Shown: piece after piece, positions 25,079-33,807 of the stretch
Position numbering within the stretch: position 1 is the first letter of the stretch
Layout of the letters: every line of letters starts with the position of its first letter
Assembly: GCA_009843915.1 (NCBI GenBank)
Contig: VYCM01000062.1
Coordinates: 1 to 39,840, forward strand
Length of the DNA stretch: 39,840 nt
Direction of reading: 5' to 3'
From: Acidimicrobiaceae bacterium
Lineage (GTDB): Bacteria; Actinomycetota; Acidimicrobiia; Acidimicrobiales; Aldehydirespiratoraceae
Program-made: the position numbers and the translations under genes
The notes under the pieces: model-generated
What the model saw: only the letters and a program-made list of their open reading frames with translations
What the model was told of the DNA's origin: nothing
Databases searched by the model: none

Positions 25079-25390
25079 CTAGCCGTCGTGCTCCTCGTCG
25101 GCGTCCTCGTCGTCGGCCTCTTCGGGGTCGGCGTCCGACGGGCCGGGGGTACGGCCGTGGATGGCATCCCGGGAGAGCTTCAATTCGACGTTGGGGGCTA
25201 CCTCCAGCCACACGACGGCGTCCTCCACTTCGGCCACGACACCGTGGATGCCGGCGTTGGTAACCACTTCGTCACCCGCCTCAAGGGAGCGGACCAGCTC
25301 CCGGCGAGCCTTCTCGCGCTTCTGCTGGGGGCGCAGCAGCAGGTAGTAGAGCGCGCCGAACATGAGGATGATGATGAGGAACTGTTCCAT
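25079..25390 (-). CDS. yajC: Preprotein translocase subunit YajC
   Basis: Small Sec accessory protein of 103 residues. A single transmembrane helix (MEQFLIIILMFGALYYLLL) leads directly into the family signature RPQQKREKARREL and a compact beta domain (GDEVVTNAGIHGVVAEVED). The C-terminus is strongly acidic (ADPEEADDEDADEEH). It starts with ATG nine bases after tgt and precedes secD, the classic tgt-yajC-secD-secF order. Confidence 0.95.
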   Translation of the reverse strand: MEQFLIIILMFGALYYLLLRPQQKREKARRELVRSLEAGDEVVTNAGIHGVVAEVEDAVVWLEVAPNVELKLSRDAIHGRTPGPSDADPEEADDEDADEEHDG

Positions 25391-25399
25391 GCCGCGAGC

Positions 25400-26512
25400 C
25401 TACGCCCAGATGGACCCCACGCCAGCGCGCAGGTCGTCGAGGGTGCCGGTGCGCACCGCGGTACGCACCTGATCCATCAGCCGCAGCAACCAGGCCAGAT
25501 TGTGCAGGGTGATGAGCCGGGCCGCGGTCGGCTCATGGGTGGCCAGCAGATGGCGGAGGTAGCCGCGCGACCACCGGCCGGCCGGGCTCCCGGGGAACGA
25601 CGGATCGAGCGGTTCATCGCTGCCGGCATGGCGGGCCGCAACCAGGTTGTAGCGGCCCGCGTCGGACAGGACCGTGCCGTGACGACCGAGACGGGCCGGC
25701 AGGACGCAGTCGAACATGTCCACACCCCGCGCCACCGACTCCACAAGGCCCACGGGGTCGCCCAGGCCCATGAAGTAGCGGGGCCGGTCGGCAGGCAGAG
25801 GAGCCATGCACGCATCCAGAGCATCGAGCATCGCCGGTTGATCCTCGCCCACCGACAGCCCGCCCACCGCGTAGCCGTCGAACCCGACCTCCAAGGTGCG
25901 TTGGGCTGACTCCAGCCGCAGGGCCGCGTCCGCTCCGCCCTGCACGATGCCGAACTGGCACTGGCGTTGGGGCGCGTCCGGGTGGGCCAGGAAGGCGTCG
26001 CGGCCCCGCCGGGCCCAGAGGGCGGTGCGGCGGACTGCTTCGGAGAGAACGGGCCGCTCAGCCACCGCGGAGGGGCACACGTCGAGCACCATGGTGATGT
26101 CGGCGCCGATCAGAGCCTGAAGACGCACGGCGTCCTCTGGGGTGAGCCGGCACATCGAGCCGTCGTACACCGACTTGAAGCGGGCCCCGTCGTCGTCCAC
26201 TTCCGGGTCGAGCGAATGGATCTGGTAGCCGCCTGAATCGGTGAGCACATGGCCCGACCAGGCCGCGAAACCGTGGATCCCGCCGAGCTGAGCCACGGTC
26301 TCCGCGCCGGGACGCAGCATCAGGTGGTAGGTGTTGGCCAGCACCACCTCCACGCCCAGTTCCTCCAGGTCGCCCGAGTGAAGGTGCGGAACCGCCCCCC
26401 GGGTGCCGACCGGCATGAAGCAGGGAGTCGAGAACGTTCCCCGCGGCGTGGTCACCGTTCCGGCGCGAGCGGCGCCGTCGGTCGCTTCGACCGTGAAGAC
26501 GGCCGCAGTCAC
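25400..26512 (-). CDS. tgt: tRNA-guanine transglycosylase, zinc-cysteine motif replaced
   Basis: Exchanges guanine-34 for preQ1 in GUN-anticodon tRNAs, the first tRNA step of queuosine synthesis. The 370 residues match the family. Catalytic parts are intact: HVLTDSGGYQIHSL, DITMVLDVCPS, CQFGIVQGG, YAVGGLSVGE and the nucleophile Asp in FDCVLPARLGRHGTV. Where the family has C-x-C-x2-C, this protein has F306-P-G308-S-P-A311 in PLDPSFPGSPAGRWSRGYLRHL. The fourth ligand, His337 in ITLHNL, is kept at the exact 26-residue spacing known from Zymomonas Tgt. The start is the GTG at 26512, overlapping the queA stop (GTGA); a longer open frame runs into queA and is not used. Confidence 0.93.
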   Translation of the reverse strand: MTAAVFTVEATDGAARAGTVTTPRGTFSTPCFMPVGTRGAVPHLHSGDLEELGVEVVLANTYHLMLRPGAETVAQLGGIHGFAAWSGHVLTDSGGYQIHSLDPEVDDDGARFKSVYDGSMCRLTPEDAVRLQALIGADITMVLDVCPSAVAERPVLSEAVRRTALWARRGRDAFLAHPDAPQRQCQFGIVQGGADAALRLESAQRTLEVGFDGYAVGGLSVGEDQPAMLDALDACMAPLPADRPRYFMGLGDPVGLVESVARGVDMFDCVLPARLGRHGTVLSDAGRYNLVAARHAGSDEPLDPSFPGSPAGRWSRGYLRHLLATHEPTAARLITLHNLAWLLRLMDQVRTAVRTGTLDDLRAGVGSIWA

Positions 26513-27549
26513 ATCGGCTCCGGGCACGGCTCGGACCGGGACACGAGCATGGCGTCGCCGAAGGACAGGAACCGGTAACCGTGCTCGAGTGCGGCGTCGT
26601 ACAGCGTTCGCCAGCGAGGCCCGATGAAGGCGTCGAGCAGGCACAGGAGGGTTGAGCGGGGCAGGTGGAAGTTCGTCATCAGAGCATCCACGACACGCCA
26701 TTCATACGACCTGCGGATGAACAGGCTGGTGCGCCCGGACGCCTCGCCGGTGGCTGCCCAGGCCTCCAGGCACCGCACGACGGTCGTGCCCACGGCCACC
26801 ACCCGCTCGGCCCGGTCCAACGCCTGCCGGACGCCGGCGGGCACGTGGTACTGCTCGGTGTGCATGTCGTGGTCGTCGAGACGTTCGGCGGTGATGGGCC
26901 GGAACGTGTCGAGTCCGACCGCCAACTCGACCGCCACCACCTCGGCGCCGGTGTTGCGCACCCGGCCCAGGAGCTCCTCGGTGAAATGCAGGCCTGCGGT
27001 GGGGGCCGCGGCCGAGACAGGACGCCGGCCGTACACGGTCTGGTAGCGCTCGGGGTCGTCGATCCCGGCCGTGATGTAGGGCGGCAGGGGCACGGCACCC
27101 ACCTCGTCCAGCACTTGCAGCAGCGGCCGCCCTCCGGTGTGGACCCGGACCACTCGCCGTCCCTCGCCGAGATCGTCCCGGATCTCCACGGTCGCGCCGG
27201 TGGCGCCGGTGTCCGGTGCAACCACCTCTCCGGGCCGCAGGCGGCGAGACGGCCTTACCAGCGCCTCCCAGTCACCGTCGGCGCGCTCGTGAAGCAGCAG
27301 CACCTCGACCGCGCCACCGGTGACCCGCCGCATCCGCAGGCGGGCGGGCAGCACTCGGGTGTCGTTGACGACGATCACATCACCGGGTCCCAGCAGGTCC
27401 GGCAGGTCGCTGACCCGGAGGTGGGAAATCCCGCCGGCGCCGTCGACCAGCAGGCGGGCCTGGTCGCGTAGCGGTGACGGCGACTGGGCTATGGCGCCGG
27501 GCGGCAGGTCGTAGTCGAGATCGGCCGGAATGGTCGGCGGCGCCGTCAC
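26509..27549 (-). CDS. queA: S-adenosylmethionine:tRNA ribosyltransferase-isomerase
   Basis: Adds the epoxycyclopentanediol precursor from SAM to preQ1-modified tRNA, giving epoxyqueuosine. The 346 residues match. Motifs: DYDLPPGAIAQSP at the N-terminus, VIVVNDTRVLPARL, LPPYITAGIDDPERYQTVYGR, AAPTAGLHFTEELL, VGLDTFRPI and the closing WRVVDALMTNFHLPRSTLL. It starts with GTG 30 bases after ruvB and overlaps tgt by GTGA. The pair acts consecutively in queuosine synthesis. Genes for preQ1 synthesis or salvage and for queG/queH are not in this window. Confidence 0.96.
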   Translation of the reverse strand: MTAPPTIPADLDYDLPPGAIAQSPSPLRDQARLLVDGAGGISHLRVSDLPDLLGPGDVIVVNDTRVLPARLRMRRVTGGAVEVLLLHERADGDWEALVRPSRRLRPGEVVAPDTGATGATVEIRDDLGEGRRVVRVHTGGRPLLQVLDEVGAVPLPPYITAGIDDPERYQTVYGRRPVSAAAPTAGLHFTEELLGRVRNTGAEVVAVELAVGLDTFRPITAERLDDHDMHTEQYHVPAGVRQALDRAERVVAVGTTVVRCLEAWAATGEASGRTSLFIRRSYEWRVVDALMTNFHLPRSTLLCLLDAFIGPRWRTLYDAALEHGYRFLSFGDAMLVSRSEPCPEPM

Positions 27550-27579
27550 GACCCTGGAGGGTACGGCCGGCCCCCGGGT

Positions 27580-28680
27580 TCAGGCGAACAGGCCCGGGTG
27601 GGTGTCCGGGTCCGACTGCGGTGCCTCCAAGCCGAGGTGCACCCATGCTGCTGGGGTGGCCACCCTGCCCCGGGGCGTGCGCATCAGCAGTCCCTGCTGG
27701 ATCAGGTAGGGCTCGTAGACGTCCTCGACCGTCTCGGTCGGCTCGCTGACCGCTATGGCCAGGGTGGACAACCCGACGGGACCGCCGCCGAAGTTGCCGC
27801 ACAGAGCTTCCAGCGCCGCCCGCGAGGCCCGGTCGAGTCCCATCTCGTCCACCCCGAAGAAGGCCAGGCCGTCGGCCGCGACCGTCGAGTCGATGCGGCC
27901 GTCACGGTGCACCTCGGCGAAGTCGCGCACCTGTCGCAGCAGGCGGTTGGCGATGCGGGGCGTGCCCCTGGCCCTCCGAGCGATCTCGGCCGCGCCGCCG
28001 GCGTCGATTTCCACGTCGAGGATCCCGGCGGTGCGCTCGGTGATCGCAACAAGGTCCTCGACGGTGTAGAAGTCGAGCCGGGCCACCAGCCCGAAACGGT
28101 CGCGCAGCGGTCCGGTGATGAGGCCCGTGCGGGTGGTGGCGCCGACCAGGGTGAACGGGGCAAGGTCCAGCGGGATGGACCGGGCCGCGGGGCCCTTGCC
28201 GAGCACGATGTCGATGCGGAAGTCCTCCATGGCCGGATACAGGACCTCTTCGACGGGCCGGGGCAGGCGGTGGATCTCGTCGATGAACAGGACGTCACCG
28301 GGCTCGAGCTTGGTGAGCATGGCTGCTAAGTCACCGGCCCGCTCCAGAGCGGGCCCCGAGGTGGTCTGCAGATGGGCGCCGAGTTCGTTGGCCACGATGT
28401 GAGCCAGGGTCGTCTTGCCCAGTCCCGGTGGCCCGGCGAAGAGCAGGTGGTCGACGGGTTCGCGGCGCTTGCGAGCCGCGCCCAGCAGCACATCGAGATG
28501 GCCCTTCAACTCACCCTGGCCAACGAATTCGTCGAGGCTGCGGGGACGCAGAGCGGCTTCGCCGAGCCGGTCGGCCGGCTGCGGATCCGGCGAGAGCAGC
28601 TCAGCCGGGTCGGCCGCGGGCGGCGGGGCGGCGCCGTTGCCCTCGCCCGAGGGCCGGGCCAGTATCTCGGAGCGGGTCAT
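27580..28680 (-). CDS. ruvB: Holliday junction branch migration ATPase RuvB
   Basis: AAA+ motor that drives branch migration with RuvA. From the ATG at 28680 it is 366 residues. Walker A is GPPGLGKTT (about 83-91) and Walker B is [10 protein letters not shown] (about 128-137). [18 protein letters not shown] carries sensor 1 and the arginine finger. The winged helix has [35 protein letters not shown]. The N-terminus has about 30 extra Ala/Pro-rich residues before the usual [13 protein letters not shown] chose the ATG because GGGGAGGGGAG lies just upstream; an in-frame TTG overlapping the ruvA stop lacks this. Confidence 0.97.
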   Translation of the reverse strand: MTRSEILARPSGEGNGAAPPPAADPAELLSPDPQPADRLGEAALRPRSLDEFVGQGELKGHLDVLLGAARKRREPVDHLLFAGPPGLGKTTLAHIVANELGAHLQTTSGPALERAGDLAAMLTKLEPGDVLFIDEIHRLPRPVEEVLYPAMEDFRIDIVLGKGPAARSIPLDLAPFTLVGATTRTGLITGPLRDRFGLVARLDFYTVEDLVAITERTAGILDVEIDAGGAAEIARRARGTPRIANRLLRQVRDFAEVHRDGRIDSTVAADGLAFFGVDEMGLDRASRAALEALCGNFGGGPVGLSTLAIAVSEPTETVEDVYEPYLIQQGLLMRTPRGRVATPAAWVHLGLEAPQSDPDTHPGLFA

Positions 28681-28697
28681 GCTCGGCTCCCCTCCCC

Positions 28698-29312
28698 TCA
28701 AGCGGCCACACCGGCCAGGCGCTGCAGCGCCTCGCGCAGCAGCCGGCCGGCGTCGTCGCCCGCGGGCAGCTCGGCCAGCACGCCCTTGATCTCCTCTGTG
28801 CCGTAGCCCAGCCCGTCGAGCGCGGCACGCACATCGGTGCGGGCGTCGTCGTGGGCAGTGGGCGCGGCCGTCACGTCATCAGCACCGGGCGGTGCGTCCG
28901 CCTCAGGCAGATGCAGGCGGGACTTGAGCTCGACCAGCAATCGCACCGCGGTCTTGGTGCCCACACCCGGCACCAGGCACATCATGTCGACATCGTCCTC
29001 AGCCACGGCCCGGCGCAGGGCATCGGGATGGTGGACGGCCAGGATCGACAGCGCCAGGGTCGGCCCCACACCTCGGGCGCCGACCAGCGCCTCGAATGTC
29101 CGCCGCTCGTCCAGCGTGGCGAAGCCGTAGAGCGTCTGGGCGTCCTCGCGCACGATGTGGCTGACATGGAGGAACACCTCCGAGCCCATCTGAGCCGCGG
29201 CCGCGGCCGTCCGGGGCGTGGCCTGCACCCGGTAGCCGATGCCGGACACCTCCACCAGGAGCTCGGCGTCCGGTGATCGCGACAGCAGTTGACCCCGCAG
29301 CGACCCGATCAT
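28698..29312 (-). CDS. ruvA: Holliday junction DNA helicase subunit RuvA
   Basis: Tetrameric junction-binding protein, 204 residues. The OB domain starts [12 protein letters not shown] and contains [12 protein letters not shown]. The two helix-hairpin-helix motifs are [17 protein letters not shown] and [23 protein letters not shown] variable acidic linker leads to the C-terminal RuvB-binding domain ([23 protein letters not shown]). The ATG overlaps the ruvC stop by ATGA. Confidence 0.97.
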   Translation of the reverse strand: MIGSLRGQLLSRSPDAELLVEVSGIGYRVQATPRTAAAAAQMGSEVFLHVSHIVREDAQTLYGFATLDERRTFEALVGARGVGPTLALSILAVHHPDALRRAVAEDDVDMMCLVPGVGTKTAVRLLVELKSRLHLPEADAPPGADDVTAAPTAHDDARTDVRAALDGLGYGTEEIKGVLAELPAGDDAGRLLREALQRLAGVAA

Positions 29313-29824
29313 CGGGCACTACCTGCGGCCACGGCCCGGCGGCTTGCCGCCGCGGGCGGACCGGTACGGGCCAGGTGACAAAGAGCGACGGCCACCGCGT
29401 CGGCGGCGTCGGCAGGGCGCAGCAGTTCGGTGAGCCCGAGCAGCACCCGCACCATCTCGGCGATCTCCTGCTTGTCGGCGCCACCCCAGCCCGCCACTGC
29501 CTCCTTCACCTCGTTCGGCGAGTACTCCACCACCTCGCAGCCGGCTGCGGCCGACTCGGCCAGCACCACCCCGACGGCTTGCCCGACGGACATGGCCGTG
29601 GCCACGTTGCGCTGGAACAGCACCCGCTCCACCGCGACCACATCCGGCTTCAGTTCCGCGATCAACGACCGGATGTCGGCCTGCAGCTCGGCCAGCCGCG
29701 ACGCCCGGTCGATCTCGGCGGGCGTGACCAGGACGCCGGCCGCCTCAGCGGTGGGTCGGCGCCCGTGCCGGACCGCTCCGTAACCGCAGCGCGAGAGACC
29801 GGGATCGATGCCCAATACGAACAC
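29309..29824 (-). CDS. ruvC: Holliday junction endonuclease RuvC
   Basis: Homodimeric resolvase that nicks Holliday junctions; 171 residues. The four catalytic acidic residues are visible: Asp7 in LGIDPGLSRCGYG, Glu in VVAVERVLFQ, and two Asp in PADAADAVAVALCH. VATAMSVGQAVGVVL is the conserved helix. Start is GTG. No Shine-Dalgarno is seen, but a TANNNT element lies exactly seven bases upstream, so the message may be leaderless. The upstream 115 bases hold one arm of a large inverted repeat, so ruvCAB may form a separate transcription unit from yebC. Confidence 0.95.
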   Translation of the reverse strand: MFVLGIDPGLSRCGYGAVRHGRRPTAEAAGVLVTPAEIDRASRLAELQADIRSLIAELKPDVVAVERVLFQRNVATAMSVGQAVGVVLAESAAAGCEVVEYSPNEVKEAVAGWGGADKQEIAEMVRVLLGLTELLRPADAADAVAVALCHLARTGPPAAASRRAVAAGSAR

Positions 29825-29831
29825 ATGCGCG

Positions 29832-29837
29832 ACTCTA
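29832..29837 (-). promoter_or_regulatory. Candidate -10 element giving a leaderless ruvC mRNA
   Basis: Read on the minus strand, TAGAGT (TANNNT pattern) is followed by seven bases and then the ruvC GTG. A transcript starting at that distance would begin on the start codon. Leaderless mRNAs are frequent in actinobacteria. No recognisable -35 is present, so this remains a suggestion. Confidence 0.3.
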
Positions 29838-29867
29838 TTGGAGACTTGCCGCCGCGCCGCGGATGGC

Positions 29868-29930
29868 CCCAGAGGCCGAACTTGCGAGGCCGTGGCCCGA
29901 GCGGCCCGTGAGCGCAGCGAACAAGAGCGG
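29868..29930 (-). repeat. 63-bp repeat, copy A (inverted relative to copy B)
   Basis: This 63-base segment is the reverse complement of 30721-30783 with a single mismatch by eye. It lies in the 115-bp gap between yebC and ruvC. The copy contains internal GC-rich inverted segments (GGCCGTGGCC, GGGCCGC), so it could form stem structures in RNA. No transposase or target duplication is seen. Confidence 0.9.
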
Positions 29931-29939
29931 GGATCCGCG

Positions 29940-30692
29940 CTAGCCGGCGACCTGCTCCATGATGTCGTCGCCGATGTCGAAGTTGCTGTGCACGTCCTGC
30001 ACGTCGTCGAGATCGTCGATCAGGTCCATCAGCTTCAGCACCGACCGGGCGACGTCCGGCTCGGTCACGGCCACTGCGCTGGTGGGCAGCATGGTGAGGT
30101 CGGCACTCTCGAAGGTGATCTCGGCTGCCGCCAGCGCATCGCGCACTGCGTTGAGGTCGCCGGGCTCGGTGGTGACCCGCCACATGTCGCCTTCGCCCTC
30201 CAGATCCTCGGCGCCGGCATCGAGCACGACCAGCATCAGATCGTCCTCGCTGGCTGCCGAGGACGGGACGAGCACGACCCCCTTTCGCTCGAATTGCCAG
30301 GCCACCGAGCCCGGCTCGGCCAGCGACCCGCCGTTGCGGGCGAGAGTGCTGCGCACCTCGCTGCCGGTGCGGTTGCGGTTGTCGGTGAGGCACTCGATGT
30401 AGAGGGCCACCCCGCCGGGCGCGTACCCCTCGTAGGTGACCGACTCGTAGCTGACCCCCTCGAGCTCGCCGGTGCCCCGCTTAACGGCTCGCTCGATCGT
30501 GTCGAGCGGCACCGAGTTGTCGCGGGCCTTCTGGTACATGGTCCGCAACGTGGGGTTGGCGTCGACGTCCCCGCCGCCCTGGCGGGCCGCCACCTCGACC
30601 TGCTTGATCAGCTTCGCGAACAGCTTGCCCCGCTTGGCGTCAGCCGCTCCCTTGCGGTGCTTGATCGTCGCCCACTTGCTATGGCCACTCAC
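29940..30692 (-). CDS. yebC: YebC/TACO1-family protein
   Basis: A 250-residue protein of the YebC/PmpR/TACO1 family. It was long annotated as a transcription regulator; more recent work ties family members to translation of difficult sequences such as proline runs. The N-terminus SGHSKWATIKHRKGAADAKRGKLF is diagnostic. TIERAVKRGTGE, VTYEGYAPGGVALYIECLTDNRNRT and GSLAEPGSVAWQFERKG follow. The frame is open upstream through a repeat, but the GTG at 30692 gives the conserved start; no good ribosome binding site is visible. The pdxT-yebC-ruvC context is standard for actinobacteria. The gene is framed by 63-bp inverted repeats. Confidence 0.96.
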   Translation of the reverse strand: MSGHSKWATIKHRKGAADAKRGKLFAKLIKQVEVAARQGGGDVDANPTLRTMYQKARDNSVPLDTIERAVKRGTGELEGVSYESVTYEGYAPGGVALYIECLTDNRNRTGSEVRSTLARNGGSLAEPGSVAWQFERKGVVLVPSSAASEDDLMLVVLDAGAEDLEGEGDMWRVTTEPGDLNAVRDALAAAEITFESADLTMLPTSAVAVTEPDVARSVLKLMDLIDDLDDVQDVHSNFDIGDDIMEQVAG

Positions 30693-30720
30693 GGCCCCGG
30701 AGGCTACTGGGCCTTGACAC

Positions 30721-30783
30721 CCGCTCTTGTTCGCTGCGCTCACGGGCCGCTCGGGCCACGGCCTCGCAAGCTCGGCCTCTGGG
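30721..30783 (+). repeat. 63-bp repeat, copy B, abutting the pdxT stop
   Basis: Matches copy A (29868-29930) in inverted orientation at 62 of 63 positions by eye. Its right end touches the pdxT stop codon at 30784. It fills most of the 91-bp gap between pdxT and yebC. Confidence 0.9.
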
Positions 30784-31356
30784 CTACAGATCGTCCAGGA
30801 AGCGGGCGTGCAGTCGGCCGTCGCCCGACAACTCGGGATGGAAGGCCGCGACCGTGGCCCGGCCGGACCGGCACAGCACCGGTCGACCCTCGTGGCGGGC
30901 CAGCACCTCCACTCCAGGGCCGACCCGCTCGACGGCCGGAGCCCGGATGAACACCGCGTGGAAGGGCGTCTCGAAGCCATAGACGGCGATATCAGCCTCG
31001 AAGCTCTCGATCTGCGTGCCGTAGGCGTTGCGGCGCACGGTGATGTCCACCAGCCCCAGGGAGTGCTGATCGGCTCGCCCGTCGACCACCTCCGCGGCCA
31101 GCAGGATCATCCCTGCGCAGGTTCCCAGCACGCCCATCCCGCCATCGAGGCGCTCGGCGAGCGGCTCAAGCAGCCCGGAGCGCTCCAGCAGCATCGACAT
31201 CGTGGTCGACTCGCCGCCGGGCATGACCAGCGCGTCGACCGCAGCCAGCTGCTCCGCCGTGCGGATCTCGTCGACACGGACGTCGAGACGATGAAGGATG
31301 GCGGCGTGGGCGGCGAACCCCCCTTGCAGGGCGAGCACGCCGACGCGGGGCTTCAC
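30784..31356 (-). CDS. pdxT: Pyridoxal 5'-phosphate synthase glutaminase subunit PdxT
   Basis: Glutaminase that passes ammonia to PdxS for PLP synthesis by the DXP-independent route. The 190 residues match. [13 protein letters not shown] is the N-terminus; [11 protein letters not shown] is the oxyanion region. The catalytic triad is Cys80 ([11 protein letters not shown]), His173 and Glu175 (AFHPEL). It starts with a GTG overlapping the pdxS stop (GTGA), so the two subunits should be made in step. A long open frame upstream lies inside pdxS and is not used. Confidence 0.97.
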   Translation of the reverse strand: MKPRVGVLALQGGFAAHAAILHRLDVRVDEIRTAEQLAAVDALVMPGGESTTMSMLLERSGLLEPLAERLDGGMGVLGTCAGMILLAAEVVDGRADQHSLGLVDITVRRNAYGTQIESFEADIAVYGFETPFHAVFIRAPAVERVGPGVEVLARHEGRPVLCRSGRATVAAFHPELSGDGRLHARFLDDL

Positions 31357-32282
31357 CAACCCCGTTCGGCCATCTTGGTGGTGAGGCCGGCGGTCTCGAG
31401 GCCGGCCATGGCCTCGCCGAGCCCTGAGCTGATCTTGGCCAGGATCCCCGGGTCGCGGTAGTGCGTGACCGCCTCCACGATGGCCGAGGCCATCTTGGGC
31501 GGGTTGGAGCTCTTGAAGATCCCCGACCCGACGAAGGCCGCCTCGGCGCCGAGTTGCATCACCAGCGAGGCGTCGGCCGGCGTCGCGATGCCGCCCGCAC
31601 AGAACAGCGGCACCGGGAGAACCCCGGTATCGGAGATCTCCTGCACCAGCGGCAACGGCGCCCGCAACTGCTTGGCCCACTCGAACAGTTCGGCCTCGTC
31701 GCCGGCAGCCGCGATCCTGCGGATGTCGCCGGTGATCGAGCGGAGGTGGCGGACCGCCTCGACGATGTTGCCGGTGCCGGCCTCCCCCTTGGACCGGATC
31801 ATGCAGGCGCCCTCCCCGATCCGGCGGAGCGCCTCCCCCAGGTTCGTGGCTCCACACACGAACGGCACCGTGAAGGCCCACTTGTCAATGTGATGGACCT
31901 CATCGGCGGGGGTGAGAACCTCCGACTCGTCCACATAGTCCACGGCGAGGGCCTGCAAGATCTGGGCCTCCGCGAAGTGGCCGATCCGGGTCTTGGCCAT
32001 GACCGGGATGCTCACCGCGGCCATGATGCTCTGGATCATCTCGGGATCGGACATACGCGAGACGCCTCCGTGGGCCCGGATGTCGGAGGGCACCCGCTCG
32101 AGCGCCATGACCGAGACGGCGCCCGCGTCCTCGGCTATCCGAGCGTGCTCCGGCGTGACGACGTCCATGATCACGCCGCCCTTGAGCATTTCGGCCAGAC
32201 CGCGCTTGACGAGCGTCGTGCCGGTGGCGGTGCCGCCGGCGGCGGCTGCGTCGGAACTGGGATTGCCGGACATATCCGCCAT
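31353..32282 (-). CDS. pdxS: Pyridoxal 5'-phosphate synthase lyase subunit PdxS
   Basis: Forms PLP from ribose 5-phosphate, glyceraldehyde 3-phosphate and ammonia supplied by PdxT. From the ATG at 32282 it has 309 residues. The active-site Asp40 is in [13 protein letters not shown]. The two lysines that carry intermediates are Lys97 ([14 protein letters not shown]) and Lys165 ([21 protein letters not shown]). [31 protein letters not shown] is the phosphate-binding barrel end. The ATG follows GGGGAAG by a suitable distance and lies one base after the DUF3048 stop. This places the ribosome binding site inside the end of that gene, next to repeat copy C. Confidence 0.97.
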   Translation of the reverse strand: MADMSGNPSSDAAAAGGTATGTTLVKRGLAEMLKGGVIMDVVTPEHARIAEDAGAVSVMALERVPSDIRAHGGVSRMSDPEMIQSIMAAVSIPVMAKTRIGHFAEAQILQALAVDYVDESEVLTPADEVHHIDKWAFTVPFVCGATNLGEALRRIGEGACMIRSKGEAGTGNIVEAVRHLRSITGDIRRIAAAGDEAELFEWAKQLRAPLPLVQEISDTGVLPVPLFCAGGIATPADASLVMQLGAEAAFVGSGIFKSSNPPKMASAIVEAVTHYRDPGILAKISSGLGEAMAGLETAGLTTKMAERGW

Positions 32283-32283
32283 C

Positions 32284-33807
32284 CTAACTTCCCCGCTCTT
32301 GTTCGCTCCGCTCACGGGCCGCTCGTGCGTCAGCCAGCAGCTGGTTGCTCTCAGACGCCGTCAACACCGTCACTTCAGCCAGCGGCCAGGGCCTGCTGGT
32401 GTTGGCCAGCAGCAGCCAGGTGGATCCCGTCGACAAGGTGAGCGGATTCCCGGCAGTGTCGGTGAAGCGATAGCCGACACGGTCCTCGGTGCGCTCCCAG
32501 ACGGCTTCGTGAACCGACCCGGCCGTGAGCACGAGCGCTTGGCCGGCGCCGTAGGAGAGGGCCTGCGGCGACCGGCGGTCGGCTGCCGATCGGCCGTAGG
32601 GCATCCACAACACGACCACATTGGCCGGCGCGATCTCCGCCAGGCCGAAGTCGGTCTCGGTTGTGTGCAGGGTGCCGTCCTGGATGCGCACCCAGCCGCC
32701 CAGGATCGGGTCCCAGACGTGGGAGGCCTCGCCACCGTAGAGAATCGTGTAGGCCACGCTGACACCGGCTGCGTCGTCCAGGGGTGGCGAGTTCGACGAG
32801 CCGTACTCGAACAGCGCCGCCGGTGGGGTGTCGGGGATACCGCCGGGCAGCGAGCCCGGATCTCCCCCGCCCAGGTTCTCGTAGTGGAAGTACAGGTTGT
32901 GGGGTGCAGGCCGCGAGCGGTCGCGCCTGTACGGCGCGCCCATCCTCCCGGCCCCGATGTCGATCAGGGTTCCGGATCTGGCCGCTTCGCTCATCTCCCG
33001 CCGCACGGTGCTGTTGGCGCCGGATGTGGCCAGGTAGGGGGTGGCCAAGTCCTCAAGGATGTCGAAGTCGCTGGACCGGGCCGATCGAACCGGCCCGACT
33101 CGGCTGGGGATCTCGGAATGGAGAACGGCGAGGAACCTGGTGAAGCCCGCCTCGACCAGTACCTCGTAGACGATGTCGGCCGCCCCCAGGCCAGCCTGGG
33201 GACGATCCTTGGGATCGCCGTTGCCCACCTTCACGGCCAGGGGTCGTCGCTGGGCCAGGCTCAGGTCGGTGGTTATCGAGCCCGTGAGAGGCGCGATAGG
33301 GCCGGTCACGAAGGGTTCGAGCACCCCGTCCCCAGTTGCGCCATGCCCGGAGGCGGCCGCCCCAGAGGCCGCACGCCCGGAGGATCCCCCGTCAGCGGAC
33401 CCTCCCTCGGATACCCCGTCATCGGCGGCCGCCTGCTCGGACCCGGCACCCTCGGAAGCCTCACCCTCGCCAGCTCCGGGAGCCGCTTCCTCCGCCGCGT
33501 CGGGCGTGTCGTCGTTCGTTCCGCTGCCGGCGGCCCCGTCGCGGACAGCAGATCCCCCTTCGCCTTCCGCGACACCGGCCGTGCCGTCGTCGCTCTCCTG
33601 GTCATCGGCTTCGACAGTCGTGGAGGTGGACTCGCTGGGAGTCTGGCCTGATGCAGGATCGAGCGATGCGACGGTCGGCTCCACGCCCTGCGGGCTGCCG
33701 GAGCACGCCGCGGCCAGCGTCGCCGCGGCTGCCAGTACTGCGACCAATCGCGCCAGCGTTCGGGCTCGGACGGTGCCCACCGGGCTCGCGCCGGGCCGCG
33801 CTGCCAT
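32284..33807 (-). CDS. DUF3048-domain lipoprotein (YerB-like)
   Basis: A 507-residue secreted lipoprotein. The signal peptide ends in TLAAAC-SGS with Cys35 as the likely lipid site. Residues about 45-165 are a low-complexity Ser/Thr/Gly/Ala linker rich in Asp and Glu. The rest matches DUF3048: [58 protein letters not shown] and, in the C-terminal part, [16 protein letters not shown] and WMPYG. The last 13 residues ([12 protein letters not shown] and neighbours) are encoded by a copy of the 63-bp repeat. The function of the family is unknown. The ATG overlaps the stop of the M48-like gene (TGATG), and GAGAGAG precedes it. Confidence 0.88.
   Translation of the reverse strand: MAARPGASPVGTVRARTLARLVAVLAAAATLAAACSGSPQGVEPTVASLDPASGQTPSESTSTTVEADDQESDDGTAGVAEGEGGSAVRDGAAGSGTNDDTPDAAEEAAPGAGEGEASEGAGSEQAAADDGVSEGGSADGGSSGRAASGAAASGHGATGDGVLEPFVTGPIAPLTGSITTDLSLAQRRPLAVKVGNGDPKDRPQAGLGAADIVYEVLVEAGFTRFLAVLHSEIPSRVGPVRSARSSDFDILEDLATPYLATSGANSTVRREMSEAARSGTLIDIGAGRMGAPYRRDRSRPAPHNLYFHYENLGGGDPGSLPGGIPDTPPAALFEYGSSNSPPLDDAAGVSVAYTILYGGEASHVWDPILGGWVRIQDGTLHTTETDFGLAEIAPANVVVLWMPYGRSAADRRSPQALSYGAGQALVLTAGSVHEAVWERTEDRVGYRFTDTAGNPLTLSTGSTWLLLANTSRPWPLAEVTVLTASESNQLLADARAARERSEQERGS
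32293..32328 (+). repeat. Partial repeat, copy C, inside the 3' end of the DUF3048 gene
   Basis: Matches the first 36 bases of copy B at 34 positions and stops there. It is read in frame as the end of the DUF3048 lipoprotein. It directly precedes the GGGGAAG ribosome binding site of pdxS. Confidence 0.85.

Noticed and set aside
25400-26512. Frameshift as the cause of the missing Tgt zinc cysteines
   Set aside because: The segment between PLDP and SRGYLRHL has exactly the family length, and both sides are in the same frame. A compensated double frameshift would be needed.
26513-26701. N-terminal extension of tgt
   Set aside because: These 63 codons lie within queA and look like shadow sequence. 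The GTG overlapping the queA stop gives a normal N-terminus.
29868-30783. yebC as cargo of a composite transposon or MITE pair
   Set aside because: The flanking inverted repeats suggest it, but there is no transposase or target duplication, and yebC sits in its conserved place between pdxT and ruvC.
31993-33651. Plus-strand open frame of 552 codons
   Set aside because: Antisense to pdxS and the DUF3048 gene. The encoded protein has no recognisable domain.
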